Source: Zopfochytrium polystomum (lineage: Eukaryota > Chytridiomycota > Chytridiomycetes > Chytridiales > Chytridiaceae). From it: a DNA stretch of 64,000 nucleotides. Below are positions 36,259 to 46,400 of the stretch, one piece after another (the first letter of the stretch is position 1; the number at the start of each line of letters is the position of its first letter). The stretch covers positions 46,001 through 110,000 of the forward strand of contig JAIVFJ010000198.1 in NCBI GenBank assembly GCA_025765615.1, in the 5' to 3' direction. The translations under genes and the position numbers were made by a program. The notes beneath the pieces were generated by a model. The model saw only the letters and a program-made list of their open reading frames with translations, searched no databases and was not told the DNA's origin.

Positions 36259-39025
36259 CTCACCATTCTGCACATACTGTTTAGGCTGTTCTGGGGTAGG
36301 AGCTACTTGATGATGGATGGTGGGAGGGTAAAACTGTGGTAGTGCCTCGCCGGTTCCTGTCAATACATCGCTTCAAATCCAGGTCTCTCAAGGTGATATG
36401 AATGAGTTGGCTGGTCAGGTATTATGTGGTGGTATGGTCTCTCTGGTATTCCTCCCTGTCCCTGGTGATGATTCCTTTGGCCTTTGGTGGGCCTGGTTCG
36501 CTGGGTTCAGACCCTCTTCCTTTCATGCTAATACCTGTGGTTGTCTTTGGTGTCTTCCTTGTGTGTGGGAGTGGGTATTGACCTTCCTTGCTTCTAAGAC
36601 AGGTTATTCTCTCTGGCCTGGTGAGGCAGAGGTCTGTCTCCTGGTAGGATGAAGCAAGAAGAGTCCCACTGTCTCCCACCCTGGTTGCACCCTCTCCCTT
36701 GGATTGAGTTGGAACACTCTCCTTGGAGTGAGACAAGTTGTGTCTGGTTCTGTTAAGTGGAAAACAGTTCTGATTTGGTTCAACAGGCACCTCTGCACAC
36801 TAACTGTTCCTTGTGTCTGCCCTTTGTCTCTCCAACCCCCTCCAACTCAGGGTTTGACTTGTTGTTTTTTTCTTTTGTTGTTTCTTTTGATGGGTTGTAG
36901 TGGCTTGTCACTCCCCTTACCAATTCAGTCGGTCTTACCGATCAAGTCGGTTCTGTCTCTGGTCTAACTTGGCTTTGGCCTTGTGCCACAGATGAAACCC
37001 TTCTGTGTCTTGCACCAGAGGATTATGCTTTCTTTTGTGATTGTGTCTGTTTCATGCTTTGGTGTGAGAAACCCCTCTTTTGTGTTAGAGATTTATTTGT
37101 GTTTTTCTTGGGCTTTTTAAGACTCCAAATACACTTTCCTGTCTAGTGCCCCTAGACACCCTCCTTTTGCCCCTTTTCATTAGTCAGGATTGGTATTTAG
37201 GTCCATGCTCTAGTTTCCACCTATAGCCCTAGGTGAGGAGTTAGAGAGCACAGTCTCACAAAGTGCCTTGCTTTTGGCCAGAAGTGGGACGTCAACTTCA
37301 TGTCGGGCTTGTATCACTCTTCAGTTATTATTCTGCTGTGTTCTGATTTGAGCATGAAGCGGATGCTGGAGGCTGACAAAAAGCTGGACAATTGCTTGTT
37401 GGAGGTGAGCTTGTTGATCTGATTTTCTGGTTGCTAAATGTAATCATTAGTGGGAACTTGCACTTCAGATGAAGGAAGAGAGGAGTCGACATCCTGCCTG
37501 TTCTTCTTTCGGGGCAGGTGGCTGCAACTCTTGAAGATGGGAGGAAGGAGTTGTTGGAGAAAAAGTTCAGCACATTTGATCACTCCAAGTTTCCTGACTC
37601 ACTTCATGCTCATCCTTTGAGCCCTGCCGCCACACTGTATCTCAAATTGTCAAGATGGTGCTGGAGCTGAATGGGCCCTTTGCCCATCCTGACAGCGATG
37701 TCCTCAAGTAATGCAATTGCATTTTTTTGTTTTTGTTGTGTTTCTTGAACCTTTCTCACACAACTTTGGATATGCAACAGAGTTGTCACCGTTGCAAGGA
37801 ACGTGTACAGTGAAGGAGAACAGTCTGAGAAGAAGACTCCCAATGCAATTTCGGATATTTCACTCTCCAGACCAAGATTGCATGAATTGGAAACGTGGCT
37901 GACTCCCCTGTATGACATCATGGACAATGAAAGGTAGGCCCTTCTGAAGAATGTGCTTTCTGGGTCCAGACAGTGGCTCCTCAACAGAGTGTTTCAGTTT
38001 CTGTCTCCGGATGATCTGTCAGCAGCAAGCAGCAACAGGGTGAGATTGAGTACACGCGGAATTTTCTGATAACATTGAACGCTGAGCAATCTGTGGTGGA
38101 TGATGGATCCAAGCTCCTTGTGTCAAAGTCATCTGGGATTTTTGTCTGGCTTGTTACTGCTTGCACCTACCTGAGGGATTCCAATGCTGAGGTCATTACC
38201 CTTGATGAAGTCAATACACATGCCAGAGGGAGACAAGATGAATGGCCGCAGTGATAAGTTGTATGACAGGATCTTTGCTGGCATTTTGGACTCGGCCAAG
38301 TTGAGCCAGTTGGAGTCCTTGCTTCACACTGTGCTGTCCATCATTGTCCTCGCATATGAACCACTGACTGCAGCAGCCATGGTGTCTGCCATTTGACAAG
38401 TTTCACACTGAGATCCCTGATTTCAATGAAATAGTTGCAAATGGGCTCCCTGAGCATGTCAGAGCTGCGGTGAAGCATTTTTGGGAGCACTGCTTTCATG
38501 ACTCAGGGGAACTCTCCCCAAAGACATTTTCAGTGGAGTATCAGACAACCTCAAAAAGCCTCTTGGCGGAGGTGCAAACTTTTCTTGAAAATCACAGACA
38601 TCACTTCCTTGAGGCCTGCAGCTTATTGGACTCACTCAGTCTGGTGATTCCTGCCATGACGAAGCTTCAGACTTTGTTGAATGATTCTGGAAAGAAAACC
38701 TTGGAAACGTTGATGACAGACATTAACAGAGTTTTTGCAAAAGTTTCTCATTCCACTCAAGGCATCAGCGTTACAGGTTTTTCCTTTCTCTACAAGTGGT
38801 TCTGAATTTCACAAGAAACTTGTAGAGAAGTTGCCACGCAGCTTGTCATTCCCAAGTGCTGGACACTCGCTGGAGCAGCGTGGAATAAAGCATCTCCTAT
38901 CATCTCAGTTTCCTGTAATGGCCCTGCGCTGCACTTTTTTGAGCAGACTCCACCAAAGTCAAAGAATGCCAACATGAACTGTCATATTTGAGGAGGTTCA
39001 AAGGACTGTGGTAGGTTGCACCCAA

Positions 39026-39869
39026 TTTTCCGGAGGGCGCTCAGCACGGAGGCTTTCACGCGCGAAGAGTTTTTTTTAATAAGTGTCAAGAAAATAAAAT
39101 TTTAGAAATAATGTCCAAAAAAAGAACAAAAAAATAATGTAATGAAAAGTTTTAAATTAAAAGTGATATTAAAGTTTTTTATGGATTGTTTCGTGAGAAT
39201 TTAGAGTATTTTAATCATATTTATGCTTTAACTTCTAATTATTCCAATTATTTGACTTTTTTTAACCCTAGTCCTAATTTTTGACTTCTTTTTTCTAATA
39301 ATGTGTCACAAATATGGTATGAAATTGGGAATAAAAATGTGTAATATATATTTATCAACTGAAATGTATATTACATCGCCACTAAAGTCTTTTTCACAAT
39401 ATTTCTTACCTAATTTATGGTCACAATTTGAATAAAAAATGTGTAAGATATATTTATCGACTGATATGTATCTAACATCGCGCCACCAAAGACTTTTTAT
39501 TGACAATTTTAGCTTAATTTATGTCCAATAATATTAACTTTTTCGTTTGAAACATATTATATGTTTTTTTTTCTAAAAAATTTTCATATTATATGTTTCC
39601 TTATTTGTTTCAGATCGAACAGACTTTTCGGACTATTTCCTTCTTTGGAAACTAACCATAATATGAACCAGTCGAACAGATTTCTCAACTTCTCAGTTGC
39701 GATTCAGAGTATAAGTAATAATATATCAAAAAATATTTGAAACATTTTCATATATATCTTTTTCACAGTGTCTTCATTATGTATTCCTGAATGGGGTGAT
39801 TTTTCTTGACACTTATTAAAAAAAACTCTTCGTGTGTGAAAGCCTCCGTGCTGAGCGCCCTCCGGAAAA
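39026..39869. mobile_element. 844-bp element with ~69-bp terminal inverted repeats
   Basis: TTTTCCGGAGGGCGCTCAGC and onward at 39,026-39,094 is repeated inverted at 39,801-39,869. The only changes are CGCGCG to CACACA-type differences and a single A. The interior is AT-rich and belongs to the non-coding repeat found again at 40.8 kb. No clear target duplication (left ...CCCAA, right CTCAG...). It marks the left border of the AT-rich viral block. Confidence 0.7.
39103..39495 (+). repeat. AT-rich non-coding repeat A, copy 1
   Basis: Direct repeat with 40,778-41,172. Shared blocks include TAGAAATAATGTCCAAAA, AAGTTTTTTATGGATTGTTT, GAGAATTTAGAGTATTTTAA and CTGAAATGTATATTACATC. Contains no ORF. 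Confidence 0.75.
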
Positions 39870-39902
39870 CTCAGGAGTTTTTTTTAATAAGTAGGTGGTG
39901 TT

Positions 39903-40454
39903 TCAGAACTTCCTCTTTTTTCTCATATTCATTACCCACCTGTATCTTGCTATCTCTTTCCCAGTCTTTTCTTCCATATCATTCTTGTAGAATAAGTAAA
40001 TCACTTCCATTGCATCATTCATTGGCTTTTTCATACTTTCTTCTAATGTTTCCATCATTTTCCTTTCCTTATCCTCTCCATCTCCATCTGGATTGTATCT
40101 TATAAACCTTACTGGCAGCCCTAAATTGTATACTATGTTTGCCATTCTTATTTGTTCACATTCTTTTGATTCATATTGATGTTGTAATTCATCAACCTCC
40201 AATATCACAAAATATTCAAGACAATCAAATAAAAAATCAGGTCTAAATTTCCTACAACTTGCATCTTTATTTACTGGCTTGTCATGTATATAACTATATC
40301 CTTCTTTGTCTAGTAATTCTTTTACCCTTAATTCTTTTTTACTTCTTCTTATCCCACAATATTCACATTTCCCTAAATAATCCAAATCATCATATTCTAG
40401 CCCACAATCTTTACATCTACTCTGATCCATTTTAATATGTATTTCCGTAGACAT
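39903..40454 (-). CDS. zinc-ribbon plus restriction-like nuclease of viral type
   Basis: A 183-residue intact ORF. The N-terminus is a zinc ribbon (CKDCGLEYDDLDYLGKCEYC). The rest is a PD-(D/E)XK-like fold with FRPDFLFD then ILEVDELQH, a cysteine and arginine following (CEQIRMANI), and RFIRYNPDG. Such proteins are common in giant viruses and their mobile satellites and are rare in fungi. It is likely a DNA endonuclease; substrate unknown. It is divergent to the small gene at 40,534, with a 79-bp spacer that must hold both promoters. Composition is strongly AT-rich, unlike host genes. Confidence 0.65.
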   Translation of the reverse strand: MSTEIHIKMDQSRCKDCGLEYDDLDYLGKCEYCGIRRSKKELRVKELLDKEGYSYIHDKPVNKDASCRKFRPDFLFDCLEYFVILEVDELQHQYESKECEQIRMANIVYNLGLPVRFIRYNPDGDGEDKERKMMETLEESMKKPMNDAMEVIYLFYKNDMEEKTGKEIARYRWVMNMRKKRKF

Positions 40455-40533
40455 TTACATCCTTCAATATTTTAATAAACATTTCTTTACGCGCTCTCGT
40501 TTAAAACTTTTTCTTCATACATTAATTGTATTA

Positions 40534-40758
40534 ATGCTCTCACATGAATTCACTTCAACTATTGACAATTTGTCCCAGCGTGACCTCGTTCGACTTTACT
40601 TGTATGTCATTCCTAAAATTCAACAACTTAAAGAAAAACGTGGTCGATGCTTCCATAATATTGTTTATGCTGTAAAACATCCTGAGAAACTTCAAGAAAT
40701 TCAACAAGCGTCTCGTAAACGCTCTTCCCCTCCTTTGTTAGATACATTTGTCAATTGA
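40534..40758 (+). CDS. small conserved protein, family member 1
   Basis: A 74-residue ORF. Core LSQRDLVRLYLYVIPKIQQ followed by VYAVKHPEKLQ and the C-terminus DTFVN. It is clearly related to the ORF at 44,247 (LSKSDFLRHYLFVVQEFQ, FVRHPDKFR, DIFVN). Function unknown; mostly helical and basic. Stop codon and 3' tail (TTGATTTATACCTATCCCGC) are shared with the paralogue. Confidence 0.6.
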   Translation: MLSHEFTSTIDNLSQRDLVRLYLYVIPKIQQLKEKRGRCFHNIVYAVKHPEKLQEIQQASRKRSSPPLLDTFVN

Positions 40759-40777
40759 TTTATACCTATCCCGCCCT

Positions 40778-41172
40778 TAGAAATAATGTCCAAAAAGTAA
40801 TGAAAAATATAATGTCAAAAAAGTTTTAAATTAAATGTGATATTAAAGTTTTTTATGGATTGTTTCGCGAGAATTTAGAGTATTTTAATCATATTTATGG
40901 TAATATTTTCTAATTTTCTAATTATTTGACATTTTTTTTTTTTAACCCTAATCCTAATTTTTTGTCTTCTTTTCTAATAATGTGACATAAATATGGTGTA
41001 TAATTTGAATAAAAATGTTGTAATATATATTTATCGACTGAAATGTATATTACATCAGCAGCTAAAGTCTTTTTTTAACATTTCTAACATAATTTGTGGT
41101 CACAAAACATTTGCTAAAATGTGTAATATATATTTGTCGACTGAAATGTATATTACATCGCCACTAAAAATC
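40778..41172 (+). repeat. AT-rich non-coding repeat A, copy 2
   Basis: Begins right after the 3' tail of the small gene at 40,534-40,758. Block order is as in copy 1, with small indels. The following stretch to about 41,700 is AT-rich without ORFs. Confidence 0.75.
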
Positions 41173-41725
41173 TCTTCTGAAACTTTTATGGTCACTATTT
41201 ATGTCATATATATTACTTTTTTTTTGAAAAAATTTTCATATATATGTTTGAAATCATTTCCTTATTTGGTAAGTGTTTCAGAGCGAACCCGTCGAACAGA
41301 CGTCGGCAGCTAAAGTCTTTTTTTTTACATTTCTAAACTAATTTATGAGCACATTTCATTTGCTCTTCACATGAAACATATTATATGTTTTTTTCATATA
41401 TATTTTCTTCATAATTTATGACAAATTTCATCAGCTTTTCTCCTATATTTCCCTTGTTCCAGATTAGAACAGACTTCTCAACTGTAATATATCAAAAATA
41501 ATTTCAAAACATTTTAGTTTGTTATTTTTATGGTCCTCATTATTTATTCTTGAATGCCTTGTGGTTAAATGTTTTCAAAAACATTCTTCTTTGTGATATA
41601 TTTATGATCATGTATTAGATTGTATAAGACTTGTATTATCGACGTATTGTATAAGTTCTTTTTTCTTCTATATTTTCTATATTTTTTACCCCCCTCCATC
41701 ACTCTCATTTATGAATTGAAAAGGT

Positions 41726-42029
41726 AATAACAACGACCATAATATCCTCTCCCCCTTTTCTTCTATATTCTATATTTTCTACAAGCCATTTTACATTCAT
41801 AATATTTTAATTTTTTTTAATTTTTATTTTTTTATGAGAATTTTTGGCCTTTTTTTTGTATAGAATATAGAAAAAATTTGTTGTTGATAATCCCGTCACA
41901 ACATTTAAACTCTTTTCCTCCATGGTCACAAATAAAGTTTATAGAAAAATATAGAAAATATAGAAAGACCATTAATCAAAGTTTCATCGAACTTTTATCC
42001 CTTTAATCACATCTTCCGACGTATAATTC
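41726..42029 (+). repeat. AT-rich non-coding repeat B, copy 1
   Basis: Runs up to the stop codon of the primase-helicase gene, so it is its 3' flank. Shared blocks: AATAACAACGACCAT, TTTGTTGTTGATAATC, AACTTTTATCCCTTTAATCA and GACGTATAATTCTTAC. Second copy at 52,752-52,985. Confidence 0.75.
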
Positions 42030-44166
42030 TTACTCCCTGTATTGTTCACAACATCCTCGTTTGTGATCTTTCCTGCAATCCTTGCATATTAGTTTTTTTA
42101 ATTGCTGATATCTACTATCACATGCCAGTATACTTCCTTTACAATTTTGACCTGATTTTTTTGTGGTGTCTCTTTCATAATGTGACTTAATGTCTTTCAG
42201 TCTCAATACAGAATTCTCATCATAGACGTAATGTATTTTGACATACTTGAAAAATGGATTTCTTTCTGTTCTAAGATCCTCCTGCTTTTCAATGAAATAA
42301 GAAGGTGCCACATCCCATATGCTTTTATTTCCGACACGCTCCTCCCATTTTTTGTACAACAATGTGGACTTGTACAATATTGCATCTAGTTCTTCTTTTC
42401 TTATTCTATCAATCAACGAAGTGTCTTTCTGTCTAACAATGTTTTCAAACTGTGCAACCATCACACGTCTGCTAATTTGCCCCATATCTGTATAACTGAT
42501 CATGTAATTACTTGCAAACATCAATGGTGTTTTCCATACAAAGTCCACTGCATCTCCGTTCTTTATTGCACAAGACATACTCCCACCAGAAACCATAGAC
42601 TGAAATGTCTGTTGTGGTAAGAATCTATGTATTTCCTTGGGTAAATTGTCACTAATTACAATGTCTTTGTCCTTAATATACCCCAATCCAAATTTGTCTT
42701 CAAATGTTTCATTTATATTTCCAACTTTGTCAAAAAAGCTTCTTACAACATCTAGAACAACACTTTTTCCACAACCACTTTCTCCTAACAAATATAACAT
42801 AACATCCCACTTGTCCCTTATACCAAACATTCTTCCAATCATTGCATAAATGAACTCAACAACCTCATCATTGAATTGATATTTAAGTACTTTGTCGAAA
42901 TTTTCTGTATTCAAAGTTTTTCTGAAATTGATGTCAAAATATTTCCTTACAACTTTTTCTCCTAATTTCTCCTCACATATGTATTCTTCCTCCACATCAT
43001 CACAACCTTCAGGTATTTCTACGAATTCACATGTTTCTATATTATATATTCCATTCTTGAAACCATACCAAGCTTCGTCCGTCTCTAAGTATGGGAAGTT
43101 ATGATCGTCATATTTGGTCATGTATAGAGACAATTTTTGAATGTTGTAAGCATTGCTCAACCACATTGGGTTTCCTCTCAAAATTGTATTCAGAAACTTT
43201 TCAGGTTTTTCAATGAATAGTTCATAAGCAAATGCCCGTTTTCTTTTGTACACAGCACCAGTTCCCTCCATTTTTCTATACTTTTCCTTTTTGGCACATT
43301 CTTGAATGTTTCCAACTAGTGAGTTATAAATATCATCTTCTTCTTTCCTTAATGTCACCTGAAGTACCCCCATTAATTGACTGGTATCTTCCTGTCTCAT
43401 TTGGACAGATCCATGACTGAAACAGTTCTTAAAACCAATACCATTTTCATTGATATATACGCAGCTGTGACCTATCTCTCCGTGGTCAATATCTGGTTGT
43501 ACAATGCATTGTCTTCCTCTTGTTGTTAATTTAGTATTTTCTCCCATTTCTAAGTCCCACTCCTCCTCCAGTACTCGTCTATTTAATATTTTGTTTACTT
43601 TTTTTGTTTCGCCCTTTTTTAATTTCCTTGATCCAGAACCTGACTGGTTTTTGATTTGATTCTGATTTGGATGTAAAGAATTTAATTTTTCTATTTCTAT
43701 ATCTGATAGCCTCCTTATTTCTTTGTCCGTTATTATTTTGTAACCATTCCCTTCATAACAACAATGTTTATCTGTCAAAATGTCTATATGCTTCTCTTTG
43801 TTATTTACATTTTTTCACTCTCTCATCATATTCATAATATATGTGATGCCCTTTTGATCCTGTTTCAGTTATGAGAGTTTCTTCTTCATTCAAAGGTCCT
43901 ATGTTTTCCTCAAACCACTTTTTTGCAGTGTATGCTTCATCTTTTCTATCTAGATCCACCACAATTATATTGCTCTTATTTCCAGTCAAAATTGAGATAT
44001 TTGTTTGATTTATATACGTTGAAGATTCTAAATATTGCCATTTCTCTGGTCTTGCCCCTGTTCTCTTTTCCCCATTCTCTCGCCAAATGTTTATACCATA
44101 ATATATCCATCCTTTTTCGTGTGATTTACCTCTCATTTCATCTAGATTACTTTTTCTCTGGTCCAT
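42030..44166 (-). CDS. AEP primase / SF3 (D5-like) helicase of viral type, split by a one-base frameshift
   Basis: Two minus-strand frames form one gene of about 710 codons. The first (44,166-43,801) holds archaeo-eukaryotic-primase motifs I and II (VVDLDRKD and TGSKGHHIYYEYD). The second (about 43,808-42,030) opens with motif III (IDILTDKHCCYEG). It continues through a linker to an SF3 helicase: Walker A GESGCGKS, then IVISDNLPKEIH, QSMVSGGSMSCAIKNG and MFASNYMIS. It ends in a Cys-rich tail (CKDCRKDHKRGCC). The break lies at the A6 run 43,810-43,815. The fold should prime and unwind DNA for viral or plasmid replication. The host lacks such genes; homologues sit in nucleocytoplasmic viruses, virophages and related elements. 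A piece was copied to 26-27.7 kb. Confidence 0.75.
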
Positions 44167-44246
44167 TTCTAGTTATTTTTGGTTTAAAATATCTAAAGAA
44201 TATTTATTCAATTTTTGGACTCTCACTAATTTAAACATTTGTCTTC

Positions 44247-44477
44247 TTGAATTATGGTAATATGCAATCTCCACTTCAAGATCAAACTCTTGCTCTTTCC
44301 AAGTCAGACTTTTTGCGACATTATCTTTTTGTTGTCCAAGAATTTCAGAAGAGAAAAGCTCTTAATCCTACTGCAGTTGATAAACTCATGTACTTTGTTC
44401 GACATCCTGATAAATTTCGAAAAAAAAAAACAATATCAGCTTCAAGACGCAACTCTGTTGATATATTTGTGAATTGA
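44247..44477 (+). CDS. small conserved protein, family member 2
   Basis: A 76-residue ORF, divergent to the primase-helicase with an 80-bp spacer, as member 1 is to the nuclease gene. Aligns with member 1 over about 60 residues including the C-terminus. The same 3' tail follows the stop. An alternative start 7 bases downstream is in another frame and is not preferred. Confidence 0.6.
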   Translation: MNYGNMQSPLQDQTLALSKSDFLRHYLFVVQEFQKRKALNPTAVDKLMYFVRHPDKFRKKKTISASRRNSVDIFVN

Positions 44478-44657
44478 TTTATACCTATCCCGCGCAAAGA
44501 TAATATATCAAAAAAAATTTCAAAAAAGTTTTCATATATTATTTCACACAATCATTTTCAGCTGGTAACCAGTTGAACAGACGTCCCGGATTTTTTGTAT
44601 TCTTATTTAGCTGCACTTGAACAAAATTGAAAGTTTATTCTCTATATAAATATCTAT

Positions 44658-45900
44658 AAATGCTTGAATTAGAGGAAAAAATGAACATGATAAGAATAGA
44701 ACAACTTCTTACATCAAGTGAAAAAATATTTAATGATGAAGGGAAAGATATAACAAAGAAATTCATGATAATTTGAAAACTTGCACAGGAAAAACAAAGG
44801 TTAAGTATTCATTTGCAAATGATGCTAAATATGGAAGATTATATGCTGATAAAGGTTATCAAAACATGTCAACGAAAGTAAGAAGTTATATAATGAATGA
44901 TTTGTACATGTACATTGCTATAAAAGATTGTCATCCAGTTCTATTGAATCAATTACTTGAGAAACATTTAGAAAAGCAAAATGAATTTTTAAAGAATTAC
45001 TTCATGAATATGAAACAAGATGGATTTTCAAAAAAAACATTCATTTAGTCTTCTCTATGACTCTAATGCTACCACTTTCAATAAAGATATACAACAAATG
45101 CTTATCATGTTATATGGTGCATATGTACCAGGTTTAGTTAATGAGTTTATAGCAAATTGTTGGGATTCGCCTCCAGATACAAATACTACAATATTCTTTG
45201 ATGTATTCAATAATACTAAGTATAACCAGAAAGGAAAATTTTTAAAAAAGGTTGTTCAGAATATTGAGAATGACATATTGATGATTATGTATAATAAGCT
45301 ACAAGAAATGGATCTAGTTATAGGGACTTTACTATTTGATGGACTAACAATTGAAAGAAGTAGTGTAAAGGATAAGAAAATAAATGATATACTCTCTGAA
45401 CTTGAAAAAACAATTAAAGAAGAAACTGGTTACAAAATTGAGTTAGTTAAAAAGCCAATTGAAGAAGTCATCTTAAGTAAGGCCTTTAATGGAAAGGAAC
45501 TCAATGTATATGTATCTTCTGAAGAACCACTTTTTGATATAAAAGAAATATCTGAAATACTGAGTTTAGATGAAAATATTGTACTGGATGATGAATATTA
45601 TGTAGGTGATTTAATATCAGTTGATGGAGTATTCTCCATTATTAATAATAAAGAATTCCGAAAATGGTTTATTACATTGTTGAAAGAATTATTTCAAATG
45701 GAAGAAAAAAAGAAAAGATTACAAGTCGAGAGTGAATTTACCAAATATACAATATCAAAGGAAGGTATAATTACGATATCTGTGAATGTCTTAATTGTGG
45801 AGCGAATACAGATGATGAAACATATTTAGGAGCTTGTGAAGATTGTTACTTTAAAATCGTAAGAGGAGAATTAAAAAACAATAAAATTAGCTGGTTATAA
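44658..45900 (+). pseudogene. frame-broken polymerase-like gene (TVpol type) with C-terminal zinc ribbon
   Basis: Four consecutive segments in shifting frames: 44,658-44,757, 44,773-45,040, 45,026-45,770, and about 45,770-45,900. They contain KYSFANDAKYGRLYADKGYQ and MSTKVRSYIMN, then a motif-A-like IAIKDCHPVLLNQLLEKH, FSLLYDSNATTF, and ENDILMIMYNKLQE. A motif-C-like GTLLFDGLTIER comes next, then KPIEEVI. These resemble the transposon-viral family-A polymerase (TVpol) that in virophages is fused to an SF3 helicase. The last segment is a zinc ribbon (CLNCGANTDDETYLGACEDC) close to that of the nuclease at 39.9 kb. At least three frameshifts and a missing catalytic Asp in the first motif argue for a dead gene. 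Confidence 0.5.
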
Positions 45901-46158
45901 ATCTGCACACACTACAAAATGTATCAAAATTTTTCAAAAAAGTTTTAATATATATTATTTCACACTACCAAATTCGTTTTTCAGCTGGTAGTGTTTCTTG
46001 GAGAACCCGTTGAACAGACCTCCACATATTCTATTATTCACCAAACATACTATATTAATTTCCTTCTATTCGCTTATCAAAATTTTTCTAAAATAGTTTT
46101 TCATATATTATTCTTCAATCTACTTCCTCTGTTACAACATTTTCTGTCAACAGAGTAC

Positions 46159-46193
46159 TTTGTTAGATACATTTGTCAATTGATTTATACCAA
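46159..46193 (+). pseudogene. 3' remnant of a third small-family gene
   Basis: TTTGTTAGATACATTTGTCA and ATTGATTTATACC are identical to the last codons and 3' tail of the gene at 40,534-40,758 (LLDTFVN, stop). Nothing of the rest of the ORF remains upstream. Confidence 0.6.
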
Positions 46194-46400
46194 ACCGCAC
46201 AAATATAATATATCAAAAAATTTTCAAAAAAGTTTTCTTATATTATTTCACAATAACCATTCTATTTTTTTTCCTTTTGTGTTTTGGCACACATTCTGTT
46301 TCTCCATTAAATTACCCTCAAATATAATTTGAGTTTTCTTCTTTAGGCAAAATAATATATCAAAATATTTTCAAAAAAATTTTCATATATTGTTTCACAT

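Larger units (their letters stand above)
35123..37260. mobile_element. 2,138-bp insertion with TGTGAG/CTCACA ends and target duplication
   Basis: It sits inside the TIR exon of the broken NLR copy. Removing it joins GGGATGCA to AAGTGCCTTG in frame. AAGT (extendable to CAAAGT) is present on both sides. The ends are TG...CA with 6-bp inverted termini, like an LTR-type terminus, but the two ends do not otherwise repeat each other and no reverse transcriptase or transposase is visible. It carries two tRNA-like segments. Class unknown. Confidence 0.65.
34383..38985 (+). pseudogene. broken paralogue of the TIR-NACHT-WD40 receptor
   Basis: Follows the intron-exon plan of the 47.3-kb gene. Exon 1 (34,383-34,607) is the ubiquitin-fold-like start (GRKIEVPASTGFDDLHQLVA). 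Next are a frameshifted linker exon, KWMGLIPRDWKCE / VQKHPFIIR, and HRQASETVFAKDLF. The TIR coding sequence is interrupted after FWDAK by a 2,138-bp insertion and resumes at 37,265 (CLAFGQKWDVNFMSGLYHSS). Later exons carry an in-frame TAG near 37,936 and a deletion of most of the NACHT core after FLSPDDLSAASSNR (about 38,040). The helical region HFWEHCFHDSGE to ETLMTDINRVF (38,470-38,740) survives. No WD40 repeats remain. It ends just left of the 39,026 MITE. Confidence 0.8.
44502..46400 (+). repeat. recurring AT-rich spacer module
   Basis: AATATATCAAAA, then TTTTCAAAAAAGTTTTCATA and TATTATTTCACA, recurs at about 44,502, 45,920, 46,207 and 46,353, with looser copies at 39,721 and 41,487. Two copies are followed by TTTTCAGCTGGTA and GTTGAACAGAC. 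The module sits between genes and has no ORF. Confidence 0.65.

Noticed and set aside
43740..43778. Separate start of the helicase ORF at 43,778
   Set aside because: That start is TTG, not ATG, and primase motif III lies just upstream in the same frame, so the ORF is the continuation of the primase frame.
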